From positions 1-34,269 of the forward strand of contig DATKCK010000036.1 in NCBI GenBank assembly GCA_035513215.1: a stretch of 34,269 bases of DNA, given 5' to 3'. Within the stretch, counting starts at the first letter, position 1, and each line of letters starts with the position of its first letter. The position numbers and the translations under genes were made by a program. This document shows positions 14,726 through 23,348 of this stretch, one piece after another. The notes under the pieces were generated by a model. The model searched no databases. It saw nothing but the letters and a program-made list of their open reading frames with translations, and was not told where the DNA came from. This stretch comes from DATCZB01 sp035513215. GTDB lineage: Bacteria > Pseudomonadota > Gammaproteobacteria > Steroidobacterales > Rariloculaceae.

Positions 14726-15916
14726 CTAGTCGGCCGGCTCGATGCGCAGCACCGCGCCGTCGTCGGCATCGGTCAGCAGGTACAGCAGGCCGTCCGGCCC
14801 CTGCCGCACGTCGCGGATTCGATGCCGCAGATCGGTCAGCAGGGGCTCGCGCCGGATCTCCTCCATGTTCTCGTTGAAGCGGATGCGATGGAGCTGGCCG
14901 GTGCCGGAAATCTCGCCGTAGCGCATGCCGCCGACGAACAGGTCGCCGCGCCAGGCGCTGAGCCGGTCGCCTGAATAGAAGTCGAGACCGGACGTCGAGA
15001 TCGACGGCATCCAGAAGACGACGGGATCCTCCATGCCCTCGCCGTTGAAGTTCTCCGACTGCCACGGGCCGGGATAGGCGCGGCCGAGACTGACGAGCGG
15101 CCAGCCGTAGTTGCCGCCCGGCACGAGCCGATTGACCTCGTCGCCGCCATTAGGCCCCATCTCGACCTCGTAGATGTCGCCCGTCGGCTCGTGCACGGCG
15201 AGGCCGGACGGCGTTCGATGGCCCATCGTGAATACCTCGGGCTTGTGGTCCGCGCGGCCGACGAAAGGGTTGTCGTCCGGGACCGTGCCATCGTCGTTCA
15301 ACCGGAGCACCTTGCCGCCGTGCACGTTCGGGTTCTGCGCGTTCGACTCCTGGCCGACGAAGGTGCTGACGTAAAGCTTGCTGTCCTGCCCGAAGATCAT
15401 TCTCGAGATGCCGCCGGCTTCCTCGGTGACGAAAATATCGGTCAGGTCGTCGAGGACGTCGTTGCGCCAGACGCCGCGGGCGACGGCGAGCGCGCCGCGA
15501 TCGCCGCCCAACGGCTTGTTGTAGGTCAGATAGACGAAGCCGTTTTGCTCGAAATCGGGATGTACGGCGACGTCGCCGAGCCCCGCGAACCCCTGAACGC
15601 GAACCTCGGGCAGCCCGGTCACGGGATCAGGCAGCAGCACGTCGCCGCGGATCAGCCTGAGCCGGCCGACGCGCTCGACGACGAGCTTGTCGCCATTCGG
15701 CAGAAACGCGATGCTCCAGGGGTATTCGAGCCCGCGCGCAACGACGACGACGCGGATGTCCATACCCTCGGCAGTCGAGTAGCGGATCGGCCCTTCGGGC
15801 AGCGGCGCTACATCGAGACCGGGCGGCCGTGCCGGCGTGCCGTCCGGCTGGGATTGGGCCGGCAGCGCGAAGCCTGCGACCACCAGGGTTACGATCATTC
15901 CGAGCTTCCGTCGCAT
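14726..15916 (-). CDS. PQQ-type sugar dehydrogenase family protein, catalytic His missing
   Basis: A 396-residue exported six-bladed propeller of the soluble glucose/aldose dehydrogenase family (GSDH). ATG 15916 is chosen for its GGAGAGA site and the signal peptide (KLGMIVTLVVAGFALPAQS). Family motifs: LEYPWSIAFLPNGDKLVVER, GFAGLGDVAVHPDF, VLRLNDDGTVPDDNPF, GHRTPSGLAV, EVEMGPNGGDEVNRLVPGGNYGWP. The segment usually written RHFGxRIxF is AGGISRMIF here, so the conserved His (general base in sGDH) is replaced, and the following TGD is also lost. It may bind PQQ weakly or not at all. A second family member at 16522 keeps these residues. It may be cotranscribed with the cNMP-binding gene that lies 26 bp upstream. 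Confidence 0.85.
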   Translation of the reverse strand: MRRKLGMIVTLVVAGFALPAQSQPDGTPARPPGLDVAPLPEGPIRYSTAEGMDIRVVVVARGLEYPWSIAFLPNGDKLVVERVGRLRLIRGDVLLPDPVTGLPEVRVQGFAGLGDVAVHPDFEQNGFVYLTYNKPLGGDRGALAVARGVWRNDVLDDLTDIFVTEEAGGISRMIFGQDSKLYVSTFVGQESNAQNPNVHGGKVLRLNDDGTVPDDNPFVGRADHKPEVFTMGHRTPSGLAVHEPTGDIYEVEMGPNGGDEVNRLVPGGNYGWPLVSLGRAYPGPWQSENFNGEGMEDPVVFWMPSISTSGLDFYSGDRLSAWRGDLFVGGMRYGEISGTGQLHRIRFNENMEEIRREPLLTDLRHRIRDVRQGPDGLLYLLTDADDGAVLRIEPAD

Positions 15917-15942
15917 GCCTGCTTTCTCTCCGGTGCCCTGGC

Positions 15943-16425
15943 TCAGGCAAAGCCGAGCGGCTTCCATTCATCCATCATTTTTTGCCGCGCGAACTCGAGT
16001 CTTTCGGACATCAGCGCCGAGAACCGCTTGACGAGCTCGTAGCCGAATCGCGGGTCGGTTTCGGCGTGCGCGAGAACTGCCTCGCCATCGAATTCGAGAT
16101 ACTCGATTGGCGTGCGCGCCCGGGCCTGAAAATGCCAGCGGTGCGGCGGAATCAGCCACGACCACCCGGCGATCTCGCCGGGTCCGATGTCCTGGAGCTC
16201 AAGCGCCGGTCCTTCGATGGCTGGAATCTCGAGCGAAAGATGCCCCGTCGAGAGCAGATAGAACTGCCTGGCCGCATCGGCGCGATGAAACAGGACCTTG
16301 CCTTCGGCAAGGCGCTTGTCTTTCGCGTTGGCTGCGAGAAAATCGATTCCGTCGTCGCTCAGGGTCGAGAAGAAGCCGTTCTCGGCAATCGTTTGCCGGA
16401 TATTGTCGACTGGCATGGATGTCAT
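15943..16425 (-). CDS. Stand-alone cyclic nucleotide-binding domain protein
   Basis: About 160 residues with a single Crp-type cNMP-binding fold: DNIRQTIAENGFFSTLSDDGIDFLA, GKVLFHRADAARQFYLLSTGHLSLEI, DIGPGEIAGWSWLIPPHRWHFQARA, then a C-terminal helix (ELVKRFSALMSERLEFAR). The phosphate-binding cassette normally reads GExxG...RxA; GEIAGWSWL and the following ARA are a weak version, so the ligand is uncertain. There is no helix-turn-helix domain, so it is not a usual Crp/Fnr regulator. The start is unclear: ATG 16425 and ATG 16416 both lack a ribosome site. It lies between two PQQ-type dehydrogenases, divergent from the one at 16522 with a 96-bp gap. Confidence 0.7.
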   Translation of the reverse strand: MTSMPVDNIRQTIAENGFFSTLSDDGIDFLAANAKDKRLAEGKVLFHRADAARQFYLLSTGHLSLEIPAIEGPALELQDIGPGEIAGWSWLIPPHRWHFQARARTPIEYLEFDGEAVLAHAETDPRFGYELVKRFSALMSERLEFARQKMMDEWKPLGFA

Positions 16426-16521
16426 TAGGCCCGAAGGCGCCGATGCTGACAAGCGTGGTCGGGGTCGAGGAACTTGTCACTCGAGCCGCCGGTCAGACCG
16501 ATAGACCAACAGGGGATGAGC

Positions 16522-17634
16522 ATGAATCGTTCGAACCGAATTCTCGCGATTGCCATGGCCGTGACCGGAATCGTCGCCTGCGATTCCGAGCTCAATGCGC
16601 AGAGCGCGGTCTTCACGACCACCGAGGTCGCCGACTTCGAGGATCCCTGGGCGCTGACCTTTCTCCCCGACGGCAGGCTGCTCGTCACGGAAAAGGCCGG
16701 CGAGCTGAAGATTCTCGACGTCGAAAGCGGGGCGCTCTCCGACATCGCGGGAGTCCCCGAGGTCGCATACAGCGGCCAGGGCGGTTTCGGCGACGTCGTC
16801 CTGCATCCGGACTTCGGCGAGAACAATCTCGTCTACTTAAGCTACAGCGAGCCGCCGGGCCAGGCGGCCGTCGCGCGCGCCACACTCGAGCTCGGCGACG
16901 ACGGTGGCGCGCTCGCTGGCTTCGAGGTGATCTGGCGGCAGTCGGAGGAGATTCCGGGTCGCGGCCATTTCGGCCAGCGCATCGCGTTCGGCGACGGCTA
17001 CCTCTGGATCAGCTCCGGCGATCGCCAGCAGGGCACGCCGGCACAGGACATGCAGGAGAATCTCGGCAAGATCGTGCGCCTCAATCACGACGGCTCGGTG
17101 CCGGACGACAATCCGTTCTTCGACCGGGGCGGTGTCACGGCCGAGATCTGGTCGCTCGGTCATCGCAATCCGCTCGGCCTCGCGTTCGACGCGTCGGGTC
17201 AGCTCTGGAACGTCGAAATGGGCCCGCAGGGCGGCGATGAGCTCAATCGTGTCGAGCGCGGTGCCAATTACGGCTGGCCGACCGTCTCGAACGGCGTCAA
17301 CTACGGCGGCGGCCCGATTCCGGATCACGATACGCGGCCTGAGTTCAACGCGGCCGCCGTCTACTGGGTGCCGTCGATCTCGCCGTCGAGCCTGCTGTTC
17401 TACGACGGCGACGCATTTCCGGAGTGGCAGGGTGACGCCTTCATCGGCGGTTTGTCGTCTCAGTCGATCCGGCGAATCGAGTTCGACGGGGAGGGCGGCG
17501 CGGTCGAAGCCGGGCATTTCGAGATGGGTATGCGTATTCGCGGGCTCGCGCAAGGGCCGGACGGCGCCATTTGGGCGATCGAGGATGGGAGCCGGGGCGG
17601 CAACGGGGGGCTTTTCAAGCTGACGCCGAACTAG
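16522..17634 (+). CDS. PQQ-dependent aldose sugar dehydrogenase, probable lipoprotein
   Basis: A 370-residue soluble aldose dehydrogenase-type propeller. ATG 16522 is favoured over 16516 because AGGGG is then correctly spaced. The leader ends IVAC with Cys20, a good lipobox, so it may be membrane-anchored. Motifs: FEDPWALTFLPDGRLLVTEKAG, GQGGFGDVVLHPDF, RGHFGQRIAF with the conserved His followed by LWISSGDR, LNHDGSVPDDNPFF, GHRNPLGLAFD, NVEMGPQGGDELNRVERGANYGWP. These match active members (E. coli YliI type), which oxidise aldoses with PQQ in the periplasm. No PQQ synthesis gene is present in this window. It faces the ThuA-like gene convergently. Confidence 0.88.
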   Translation: MNRSNRILAIAMAVTGIVACDSELNAQSAVFTTTEVADFEDPWALTFLPDGRLLVTEKAGELKILDVESGALSDIAGVPEVAYSGQGGFGDVVLHPDFGENNLVYLSYSEPPGQAAVARATLELGDDGGALAGFEVIWRQSEEIPGRGHFGQRIAFGDGYLWISSGDRQQGTPAQDMQENLGKIVRLNHDGSVPDDNPFFDRGGVTAEIWSLGHRNPLGLAFDASGQLWNVEMGPQGGDELNRVERGANYGWPTVSNGVNYGGGPIPDHDTRPEFNAAAVYWVPSISPSSLLFYDGDAFPEWQGDAFIGGLSSQSIRRIEFDGEGGAVEAGHFEMGMRIRGLAQGPDGAIWAIEDGSRGGNGGLFKLTPN

Positions 17635-17648
17635 CGTTCTCTTTGGCG

Positions 17649-18599
17649 TCAGTAGCGCAGCGAGGGGGTGTCGGGTCCAGGGAAGTCGGCCGGCACGGGT
17701 TGCGTGACGTTGCCGGTGGCGGCCCATTCGGTGCCGCGCTGGAGCGTGACGACGAAGCCGACCGAGCTCATCGGGGCGACGGGCGGCTCGTCGCGAGGCC
17801 CGACGTGGCCGAGGGTCGTGTGGAAGATGCGGCCCGCGCCGTAGGCGATCGCCATCAGCATCGGCTCGTGCTCGCCGGTCGCGTTCGGCAACGGAGGGTC
17901 CGCTTTCGCCGTCGCGAGAATCGTGACCTGACGCGCGGGGCCGCGCAGGCGGCTGTATAGCTCGTCGTTCGCCTGCATCCAGACCGGCGGCAGGTCCCGC
18001 ATGACGGGATGCTCAGGCGCGCGCGTCACGATCTGGAAATCATGCTGCGGAGGATGCGTCGCGGATCCCGGTCCCGTGTCGAGCACCTGACGACCGTCCC
18101 GCCAGCGCAGCATCGGCCCGGCCGATTCGTCGCGCCCGCGCCAGCCGCCGACTCCGGCGATCGCCTGGAACTCGGGCCAGTCCGGGAAGGCGTTATCCGC
18201 CGCGTGCACGAGCACGAGCCCGCCGCCCGAGGACAGGTATCGAAGAAAGGCATCGCGCACGGGCTCGGGCCAGGCTGCGCCGTCGTAGTCCATGACGATG
18301 GCGCCGTAGTCGGACCAGCGCGGAGCGAAGCCTGCCATCGGCTCACCCTCGGCGGGGGTCGTCACGATTTCGACGTCGAAGAGGCCCGTCTCGTCGAGGA
18401 TCCGCTCGATGATCCGGCTGCTCTGTTGCCAATCGTGATAAATGCTCGATTGTCCCGTCAGCAGCATGATCCTTTGCATCGACGTGTCAGCGGTTTGAGC
18501 GATCGCCTGTCCGGCGCAGGTCGAGGCGAGCCATGCGGTTGCGAGAAGCGGACGGATGTCCGCTCTGAAAATCGGTTCGAGGGCTCGTTGCAGCGTCAC
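17649..18599 (-). CDS. Secreted ThuA-like domain protein
   Basis: A 316-residue protein starting at GTG 18599, supported by CGGAG spaced 6 bases before it and a following hydrophobic leader (LLATAWLASTCAGQAIAQ). The ThuA domain has the class-I-glutamine-amidotransferase-like fold: RIMLLTGQSSIYHDWQQSSRII, FDVEIVT, DYGAIVMDYDGAAWP, GGGLVLVHAADNAFPDWPEF, GVGGWRGRDE, HPVMRDLP, DELYSRLRG, MLMAIAYGAGRIFHTTLGH. ThuA proteins are linked to trehalose or other glycan use, and exported copies are common near sugar dehydrogenases. The classical glutaminase Cys is absent, as in all ThuA. It is convergent with the sugar dehydrogenase at 16522. The substrate is unknown. Confidence 0.85.
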   Translation of the reverse strand: MTLQRALEPIFRADIRPLLATAWLASTCAGQAIAQTADTSMQRIMLLTGQSSIYHDWQQSSRIIERILDETGLFDVEIVTTPAEGEPMAGFAPRWSDYGAIVMDYDGAAWPEPVRDAFLRYLSSGGGLVLVHAADNAFPDWPEFQAIAGVGGWRGRDESAGPMLRWRDGRQVLDTGPGSATHPPQHDFQIVTRAPEHPVMRDLPPVWMQANDELYSRLRGPARQVTILATAKADPPLPNATGEHEPMLMAIAYGAGRIFHTTLGHVGPRDEPPVAPMSSVGFVVTLQRGTEWAATGNVTQPVPADFPGPDTPSLRY

Positions 18600-18647
18600 T
18601 TCGCACTCCGTCGGGCGGGCGAGGCGACCAGTATACGGGCCGGCCGG

Positions 18648-19718
18648 TCAGGCTTCGTCTGCGACGGGCAGGCCGAGCTCATGCCAGCGGATCATGCCGC
18701 CGGTCAGATTCGCGACCTGATCGAAACCGGCGCGCTTGAGCAACACGAGCGCCTGCGCCGAACGGCCGCCGGAGCGGCAAACGGTGACGATCGGCCGCTC
18801 GCGGCCGATCTCGTCGAGCTGCGAGGCCAGCTCCCCGAGCGGTATCAGGTCGGCGCCTTCGATATGCCCCAACGGCCCCGCGTATTCCGACGGCTCCCGC
18901 ACGTCGATGACCCGGGCGCTGTCGTGATGCGTTGCCACCCACTCGGGATCGATCTCGTCGATACCGGCGAAGGTTCGACGGATCGGCGCCCAGCCGGTCG
19001 TTTCCGGCAGCTCGGCGGCCGGGATTCGCCCGCAGACCGCATTGACCGGCAGCGCCTCGTCGATCCGCTTCGGATGCGCAAGGCCGAGATTCTTCATGTA
19101 GCCCTCGAAATCCTCCTCGTTGCGATCGCCGCCAAGCCGCGGGTTGAAGTGCTTTTCCTCATCGATGCTGCTTGCCGTCTGGCCGTTGTAGTCGTGGGCC
19201 GGGTAGACGACACATTCGTCAGGCAGCGAAAAGAGCTGCGTCGTCACCGAGCGGTAAAGCGTTTTCGCATTGCCCTGCTGAAAGTCGGTGCGGCCGGCGC
19301 CGCGAATCAAGAGCGCATCGCCGGTGAAGACCATGCTCTTATCGTCGAGCACGAAGCTCATGCAGCCGCTCGTATGGCCCGGCGTGGCCAGGGCCTCGAG
19401 CGATCGCCGGCCGAAGCTCAGGCGGTCGCCGGGTTCGAGCTCGATGTCGGCTCCTTTCGTTCCGGCCGCGGCCGAGATCGCGATCCGGCTGCCGAGCATC
19501 CGCTTGAGCCGCCACGCCGCCGTGATGTGGTCGGCGTGCAGGTGCGTGTCGAGCGTGTACTCGAGCGTAAGGCCGAGCTCGTCGATCAGCGCCGCGTCCC
19601 GTTGCGCCTGCTCGAAGACCGGATCGATCAGAACGGCGGAATGCGATCCCCGGTCGCCGAGAAGGTACGTGTAGGTCGAGGACGCGGCGTCCTGGAGCTG
19701 TCGAAAGATTAGGCTCAT
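18648..19718 (-). CDS. Persulfide dioxygenase (ETHE1-like)-rhodanese fusion
   Basis: A 356-residue cytoplasmic fusion. The N-terminal metallo-beta-lactamase domain has DTHLHADH with His59, His61, Asp63 and His64, then TPGHTSG with His115, FTGDALL with Asp134, and YPAHDY with His175. This is the ETHE1 pattern with one Fe(II) site, oxidising glutathione persulfide to sulfite. The C-terminal rhodanese domain (about 255-350) has DVREPSEYAGPLGHIEGA and the active loop CRSGGRS with Cys314. Together they turn over sulfane sulfur and sulfide. Similar fusions (PRF type) are known in other proteobacteria. It is divergent from the DUF442-like gene at 19902 with a 183-bp gap, so the two may be regulated together. 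Confidence 0.9.
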   Translation of the reverse strand: MSLIFRQLQDAASSTYTYLLGDRGSHSAVLIDPVFEQAQRDAALIDELGLTLEYTLDTHLHADHITAAWRLKRMLGSRIAISAAAGTKGADIELEPGDRLSFGRRSLEALATPGHTSGCMSFVLDDKSMVFTGDALLIRGAGRTDFQQGNAKTLYRSVTTQLFSLPDECVVYPAHDYNGQTASSIDEEKHFNPRLGGDRNEEDFEGYMKNLGLAHPKRIDEALPVNAVCGRIPAAELPETTGWAPIRRTFAGIDEIDPEWVATHHDSARVIDVREPSEYAGPLGHIEGADLIPLGELASQLDEIGRERPIVTVCRSGGRSAQALVLLKRAGFDQVANLTGGMIRWHELGLPVADEA

Positions 19719-19901
19719 GCGCGCGAAGATAGGCTCGGCGAGAGGCGCAGTAAAGCGTGGTTTGCCTAGGCGTCGAAGCCTCAGGCCGTCGGCCGCGGCT
19801 CATGCGCGCGTGCTACCATCGGCGCGAAACGAGCGTCGCGCGTTACCGCGTTGCTTCGCGGTGTCGGATAGCGGCGTCGGACGAGGCCGGGGAGGTTGAG
19901 G

Positions 19902-20447
19902 ATGCGCGCACAGGTTCTGTTCACTCTGATCGCGACTGGCGGCGCGATCCCGGCCGCGGGCCTCGCGCAATCGCTCGAAGACATCGTTAACTATCGCGAG
20001 TACTCGGCGACGTTCGCGAGCGCCGGTCAGCCGACCGAGGCGCAACTCGGGCTTGCCAGGGACGCGGGATTCGAGCGCGTCATCTACATCGCATTCTCGA
20101 CGGACGGCAACGCTCTTGCGAACGAGGACAGGATCGTCAGGGATCTCGGCATGGAGTACGTGCAGATTCCGGTCGTCTGGATCGCGCCGACGATCACCGA
20201 TTACGAGAGCTTTGCCGCCGTCATGCAGCGCGATCCGGACAAAAAGACGCTGCTGCATTGTCAGGTCAATGCACGGGCCTCCGCCTTCAGCTTTCTCTAT
20301 CGCGTCCTCCACGAGAACGTGCCGCTCGCCGAAGCCAAGGCGGACATGAACACGGTTTGGGAGCCGAACGAGACCTGGCGCGAGCTGATATTCGACGTGC
20401 TCGAGACGAACGGCGTATCGCCCGAATGTGAGGGCTGCGACTGGTGA
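19902..20447 (+). CDS. Exported DUF442-type phosphatase/sulfurtransferase-like protein
   Basis: A 181-residue protein from ATG 19902, with GGAGG six bases before it. The signal peptide is RAQVLFTLIATGGAIPAAG, cleaved near LAQS. The mature domain has the DUF442/cysteine-phosphatase fold: TFASAGQPTEAQLGLARDAGFERVIYIAF, ANEDRIVRDLGMEYVQIPV, ITDYESFAAVMQR, and the Cys loop LLHCQVNARASAF with Cys120 and Arg125 (C-x4-R). DUF442 is fused to an ETHE1-like domain in the Blh proteins, where it acts in sulfur transfer. Here a similar domain lies opposite an ETHE1-rhodanese gene, but it is exported. The substrate, phosphate or sulfur, is not known. The end ECEGCDW has two extra Cys. Confidence 0.75.
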   Translation: MRAQVLFTLIATGGAIPAAGLAQSLEDIVNYREYSATFASAGQPTEAQLGLARDAGFERVIYIAFSTDGNALANEDRIVRDLGMEYVQIPVVWIAPTITDYESFAAVMQRDPDKKTLLHCQVNARASAFSFLYRVLHENVPLAEAKADMNTVWEPNETWRELIFDVLETNGVSPECEGCDW

Positions 20448-20522
20448 GACGTTGCGCGGGATGACGCCGCCGTCATCGCGCGCAGCCCGGGACGAATCGG
20501 GGCGGCGCCGCCCGACGGGCCG

Positions 20523-20551
20523 TTGCAACGATCTCGCTATCGGACCAGAAT
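20523..20551 (+). promoter_or_regulatory. Candidate sigma70 promoter of the Tat-flavoprotein operon
   Basis: TTGCAA (20523-20528) and CAGAAT (20546-20551) lie 17 bases apart, each with four of six consensus bases. Initiation near 20558 would leave a leader of about 23 bases that includes the GGGGGATCGAG ribosome site of the gene at 20581. Confidence 0.35.
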
Positions 20552-20580
20552 GAATAAGCTGACGATTCGGGGGGATCGAG

Positions 20581-22647
20581 ATGGCGAAGAAAAGAAAGAC
20601 GCGGCAACCCGGCGATCGGCAAAGTTTCAGCCGCCGCGATTTCGTCACAACCGGCGCCGCCGGCATCGGCGCTGCAGCCTTGCTCGATGTCGATTCGGCG
20701 AAAGCTCAGGGCGCCTCGACGGGCGCCGATGGCCTCGAATGGCACTACGATGTCGACGTCGTCGTGGCCGGCGGCGGTTGCGCCGGGCTCACGGCCGCGA
20801 TCCGGGCCCGCGATCTCGGCGCGAGCGTGCTCGTCGTCGACCAGAACTTCGACGTCGGCGGCCGCATGATCCACAGCGGCTCGTTCGTCTCGCTCGGGGG
20901 CGGCGATCCGCTTCAGGTTCGCGATATGCGGGGAGCGGGCGACAAGGAGGGATTCTTGACGGCCGAGCCGCTCGAGGCGCCCGAGGAGCTCGACGACAGC
21001 GTCGACCTGCTGTTTGCGGACCTCACCGACTGGTCGATCACCGATAATCGCGGCGAGAATCCGTATCGCTACAACGAGCGCGAGATGGTTCGCGCCTGGG
21101 CCGAGAACTGCGGCCCCACGCGTCAGTTCCTGATCGACAACTACGTCCGTTTTGGCCGCATCAACGGCACGCATGTCGGCGGCGGCATCTCGCGCCCACG
21201 CGGCGCAACGGCTTTCCTGATGCTCGGCGACAGGACCGACATCAAGGCCGGCACGGTGACGGCCGAGGACGCGGGACAGCTCGACGCGGAGCTCTCGAGC
21301 GCGTTCGCGCCGGTGCAGATGACGAATTCCGGCAGGACGGCGGCGCCCGGCGCCGTCGGCAACGGCGCGGCGCTGTCGCGTTGCCTCGAGTTCTCGGCCC
21401 GCGAGAAGGGCGTGCAGTTCATGCTGCACCGGCATTTCAACGATCTCGTCCGCGAGGAGCCGTTCAGCGGAAGAATCGTCGGCATCAAGGCGCACTATTC
21501 GCCGCGCCTGCATCCGGATACGGGCGAGCGCATGGAAAGCTACTGGCAAAACGGCAATGTCGACGAGCGCCGCGAGGTCGTCAACATCCGCGCGCGCAAG
21601 GCCGTGATTCTCGCGAGCGGCGGGCACGCCGGTAATCCGCAGGTCAGGAGCATGTTCTATCCGGCATTGCGGGAGCCTGCGTTCCCTACGAGCGGTATGG
21701 CCTTGCAGGGGCCGCACGGTCAGGATGCGAGCGCGCTGATTGCCGGTCTTCGCGTCGGCGCGAATCTCGCCGGAATGCATCAGAACCTGACTGGGCTCAC
21801 CTTCCATATATCGACGCGGCTCGGCACGCGCGACGCGTACACGACGATGTATCCCGGGCACCCGACGTTCGGCTACCGGGGCTCGGCCGGCGTCAATGTC
21901 GGCTCGGCGGGTTTCGAGGAGTTCATCGCGGTCAACCAGGTCGGCAAGCGTTTCTTCAACGAGATCCTGTTGCCGCAGCGGTCCGGTGGCGGTCAGTATC
22001 CGGGCCGCGGCATCGTTCAGAACCCGGGTCTCGACCACACGCCGGGCGACTGGCGCAATGCAGCCGCCGACTGGGTTGGCGGCAGGTACACCTATCCGGG
22101 CGGACTCGACGCTGCGCTCGCGATCAACGAAGGCTCCGAGCCGCCGGATTATTATTCCGGCCCGCTATGGGCGATCTTCGACCAGGATGCCGTCGAGCGC
22201 GCCGGCTGGGAGCTGCGCTATCCGCACGTTGCCGATAACGGTTATTACTTCACGGCCGACACTACGCCTGAGCTCGCGCGCAAGATCGAAGCCGGGCACG
22301 AGTTCCAGCGCGTGCCGCTCCGTTATCTCGAAGAAAGCGTCGAGACGTGGAACGGTTACGTCGATGCCGGCGAGGATCCGGAGTTCGCGCGCGAGGCCGA
22401 AGCGCCGATGCATCGCATCGCGCGGCCGCCGTTTCATGCGCTTGCGATCATGATCATCTGGCACGATTCCTTCGGCGGGCTGCGCTGCAACGGCAGGCAG
22501 CAGGTCATCGACATGCGGGGCGAGCCGATTCCGGGCCTTTATGCCGGTGGCGAGGCGGTCGGCGGGTTCAGCAAGCACGGTCTCGGCAAGGGACACGTGC
22601 ACGGCTTCATCGCCGGCACGCACGCAGCGCAGGAGCCGGAGGCCTGA
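20581..22647 (+). CDS. Tat-exported FAD-dependent dehydrogenase (fumarate reductase/ketosteroid dehydrogenase-like)
   Basis: A 688-residue flavoprotein. The twin-arginine signal is SRRDFV (17-22) followed by a hydrophobic GAAGIGAAALL. The FAD-binding Rossmann start is DVVVAGGGCAGL with GGGCAG at 64-69 and the acidic Asp87 at the end of the second strand. Later NGAALSRCLEF, VILASGGHAGN, and the C-terminal PIPGLYAGGEAVGGFSKHGLGKGHVHGFIAG belong to the fumarate reductase/3-ketosteroid-1-dehydrogenase flavoprotein superfamily. It is unusually long for that group, with an insertion around 440-560. The two following genes encode an Ig-like protein and a cytochrome c, so a periplasmic three-subunit dehydrogenase is likely. 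The substrate is not evident. Confidence 0.85.
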   Translation: MAKKRKTRQPGDRQSFSRRDFVTTGAAGIGAAALLDVDSAKAQGASTGADGLEWHYDVDVVVAGGGCAGLTAAIRARDLGASVLVVDQNFDVGGRMIHSGSFVSLGGGDPLQVRDMRGAGDKEGFLTAEPLEAPEELDDSVDLLFADLTDWSITDNRGENPYRYNEREMVRAWAENCGPTRQFLIDNYVRFGRINGTHVGGGISRPRGATAFLMLGDRTDIKAGTVTAEDAGQLDAELSSAFAPVQMTNSGRTAAPGAVGNGAALSRCLEFSAREKGVQFMLHRHFNDLVREEPFSGRIVGIKAHYSPRLHPDTGERMESYWQNGNVDERREVVNIRARKAVILASGGHAGNPQVRSMFYPALREPAFPTSGMALQGPHGQDASALIAGLRVGANLAGMHQNLTGLTFHISTRLGTRDAYTTMYPGHPTFGYRGSAGVNVGSAGFEEFIAVNQVGKRFFNEILLPQRSGGGQYPGRGIVQNPGLDHTPGDWRNAAADWVGGRYTYPGGLDAALAINEGSEPPDYYSGPLWAIFDQDAVERAGWELRYPHVADNGYYFTADTTPELARKIEAGHEFQRVPLRYLEESVETWNGYVDAGEDPEFAREAEAPMHRIARPPFHALAIMIIWHDSFGGLRCNGRQQVIDMRGEPIPGLYAGGEAVGGFSKHGLGKGHVHGFIAGTHAAQEPEA

Positions 22648-22673
22648 CGCTCGGCGGTCTTGATCGCAGTCTT

Positions 22674-23348
22674 GTGACCGGGGCAAGCCACAAGCGCAGC
22701 ATCGTCGTCTGGGATCTGCCGTCGGCCGTCGTCGGCGGCACGACGTTTACGATCAAGCTCGGCATCAAGTGCGAAAGCCTCTGCCGTCCCGAAAACTGGT
22801 CGCTCGACGTGCGGAATCGCGAAGGTCGGAGGCTCGCGAGCGTCGCTGTCGGCGCCACGGCCTGGCCCGGAACCGAAGCGCTTTACGGCGCCGAGCTCGA
22901 GCTCGCGGCGCCTGCTGCCGAGGGCCTTTATCGCTACGAGGTCATCGCAGCAGCTGACGCGTATGCCGGTCGGGCGCCTCCGGACAACGACTCCGCGCAT
23001 GATCAGCCTCCACCCGGCGAATCCGCAGCCGCGCCGCACGATGCCGTGACCGCGGGCTTCAACGTCCGGGCTGTGCCCGAGGCCCATTACCGGCTGACGG
23101 TGATCGCGATCGAGCGGCGGAGCCAGGCGCCGGTCCAGGGCGCGAAGGTCGTCGTCCATCCTTATCGCGCCCTGACCGACGAGCACGGCGTGGCCGAGCT
23201 CGATCTTCCGCAGGGCCGGTATCGCGTTTTCGTGTCGGGGCGCGATTGCTTTCCGCTCAGGCTCGATGGCGAGCTGGCGGCGAACACGACGCTTCGCGCC
23301 GAGCTCGAGCTCGAGCCCGGTCCGAGCGACGCGGAGCTGTGGGCCTGA
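22674..23348 (+). CDS. Ig-like/carboxypeptidase-regulatory-like subunit without signal peptide
   Basis: About 224 residues from GTG 22674; a CTG at 22644 is the only other in-frame option outside the previous coding core, and neither has a good ribosome site. Two beta-sandwich domains are visible: KRSIVVWDLPSAVVGGTTFTIKLGI ... WPGTEALYGAELELAAPAAEGLYRYEV, then HYRLTVIAIERRSQAPVQGAKVVVHPY ... ALTDEHGVAELDLPQGRYRVFVSG, which is the carboxypeptidase-like regulatory type. There is no signal peptide, although both neighbours are exported. It ends in a TGATG overlap with the cytochrome gene. It may be a structural subunit exported together with the Tat flavoprotein. That role is inferred from gene order only. 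Confidence 0.7.
   Translation: MTGASHKRSIVVWDLPSAVVGGTTFTIKLGIKCESLCRPENWSLDVRNREGRRLASVAVGATAWPGTEALYGAELELAAPAAEGLYRYEVIAAADAYAGRAPPDNDSAHDQPPPGESAAAPHDAVTAGFNVRAVPEAHYRLTVIAIERRSQAPVQGAKVVVHPYRALTDEHGVAELDLPQGRYRVFVSGRDCFPLRLDGELAANTTLRAELELEPGPSDAELWA

Noticed and set aside
20473..22038. 521-residue open frame opposite the Tat flavoprotein
   Set aside because: Composition is Arg/Ala/Val-rich without any motif, and it is fully antisense to a gene with clear FAD and Tat motifs; a GC-driven shadow.
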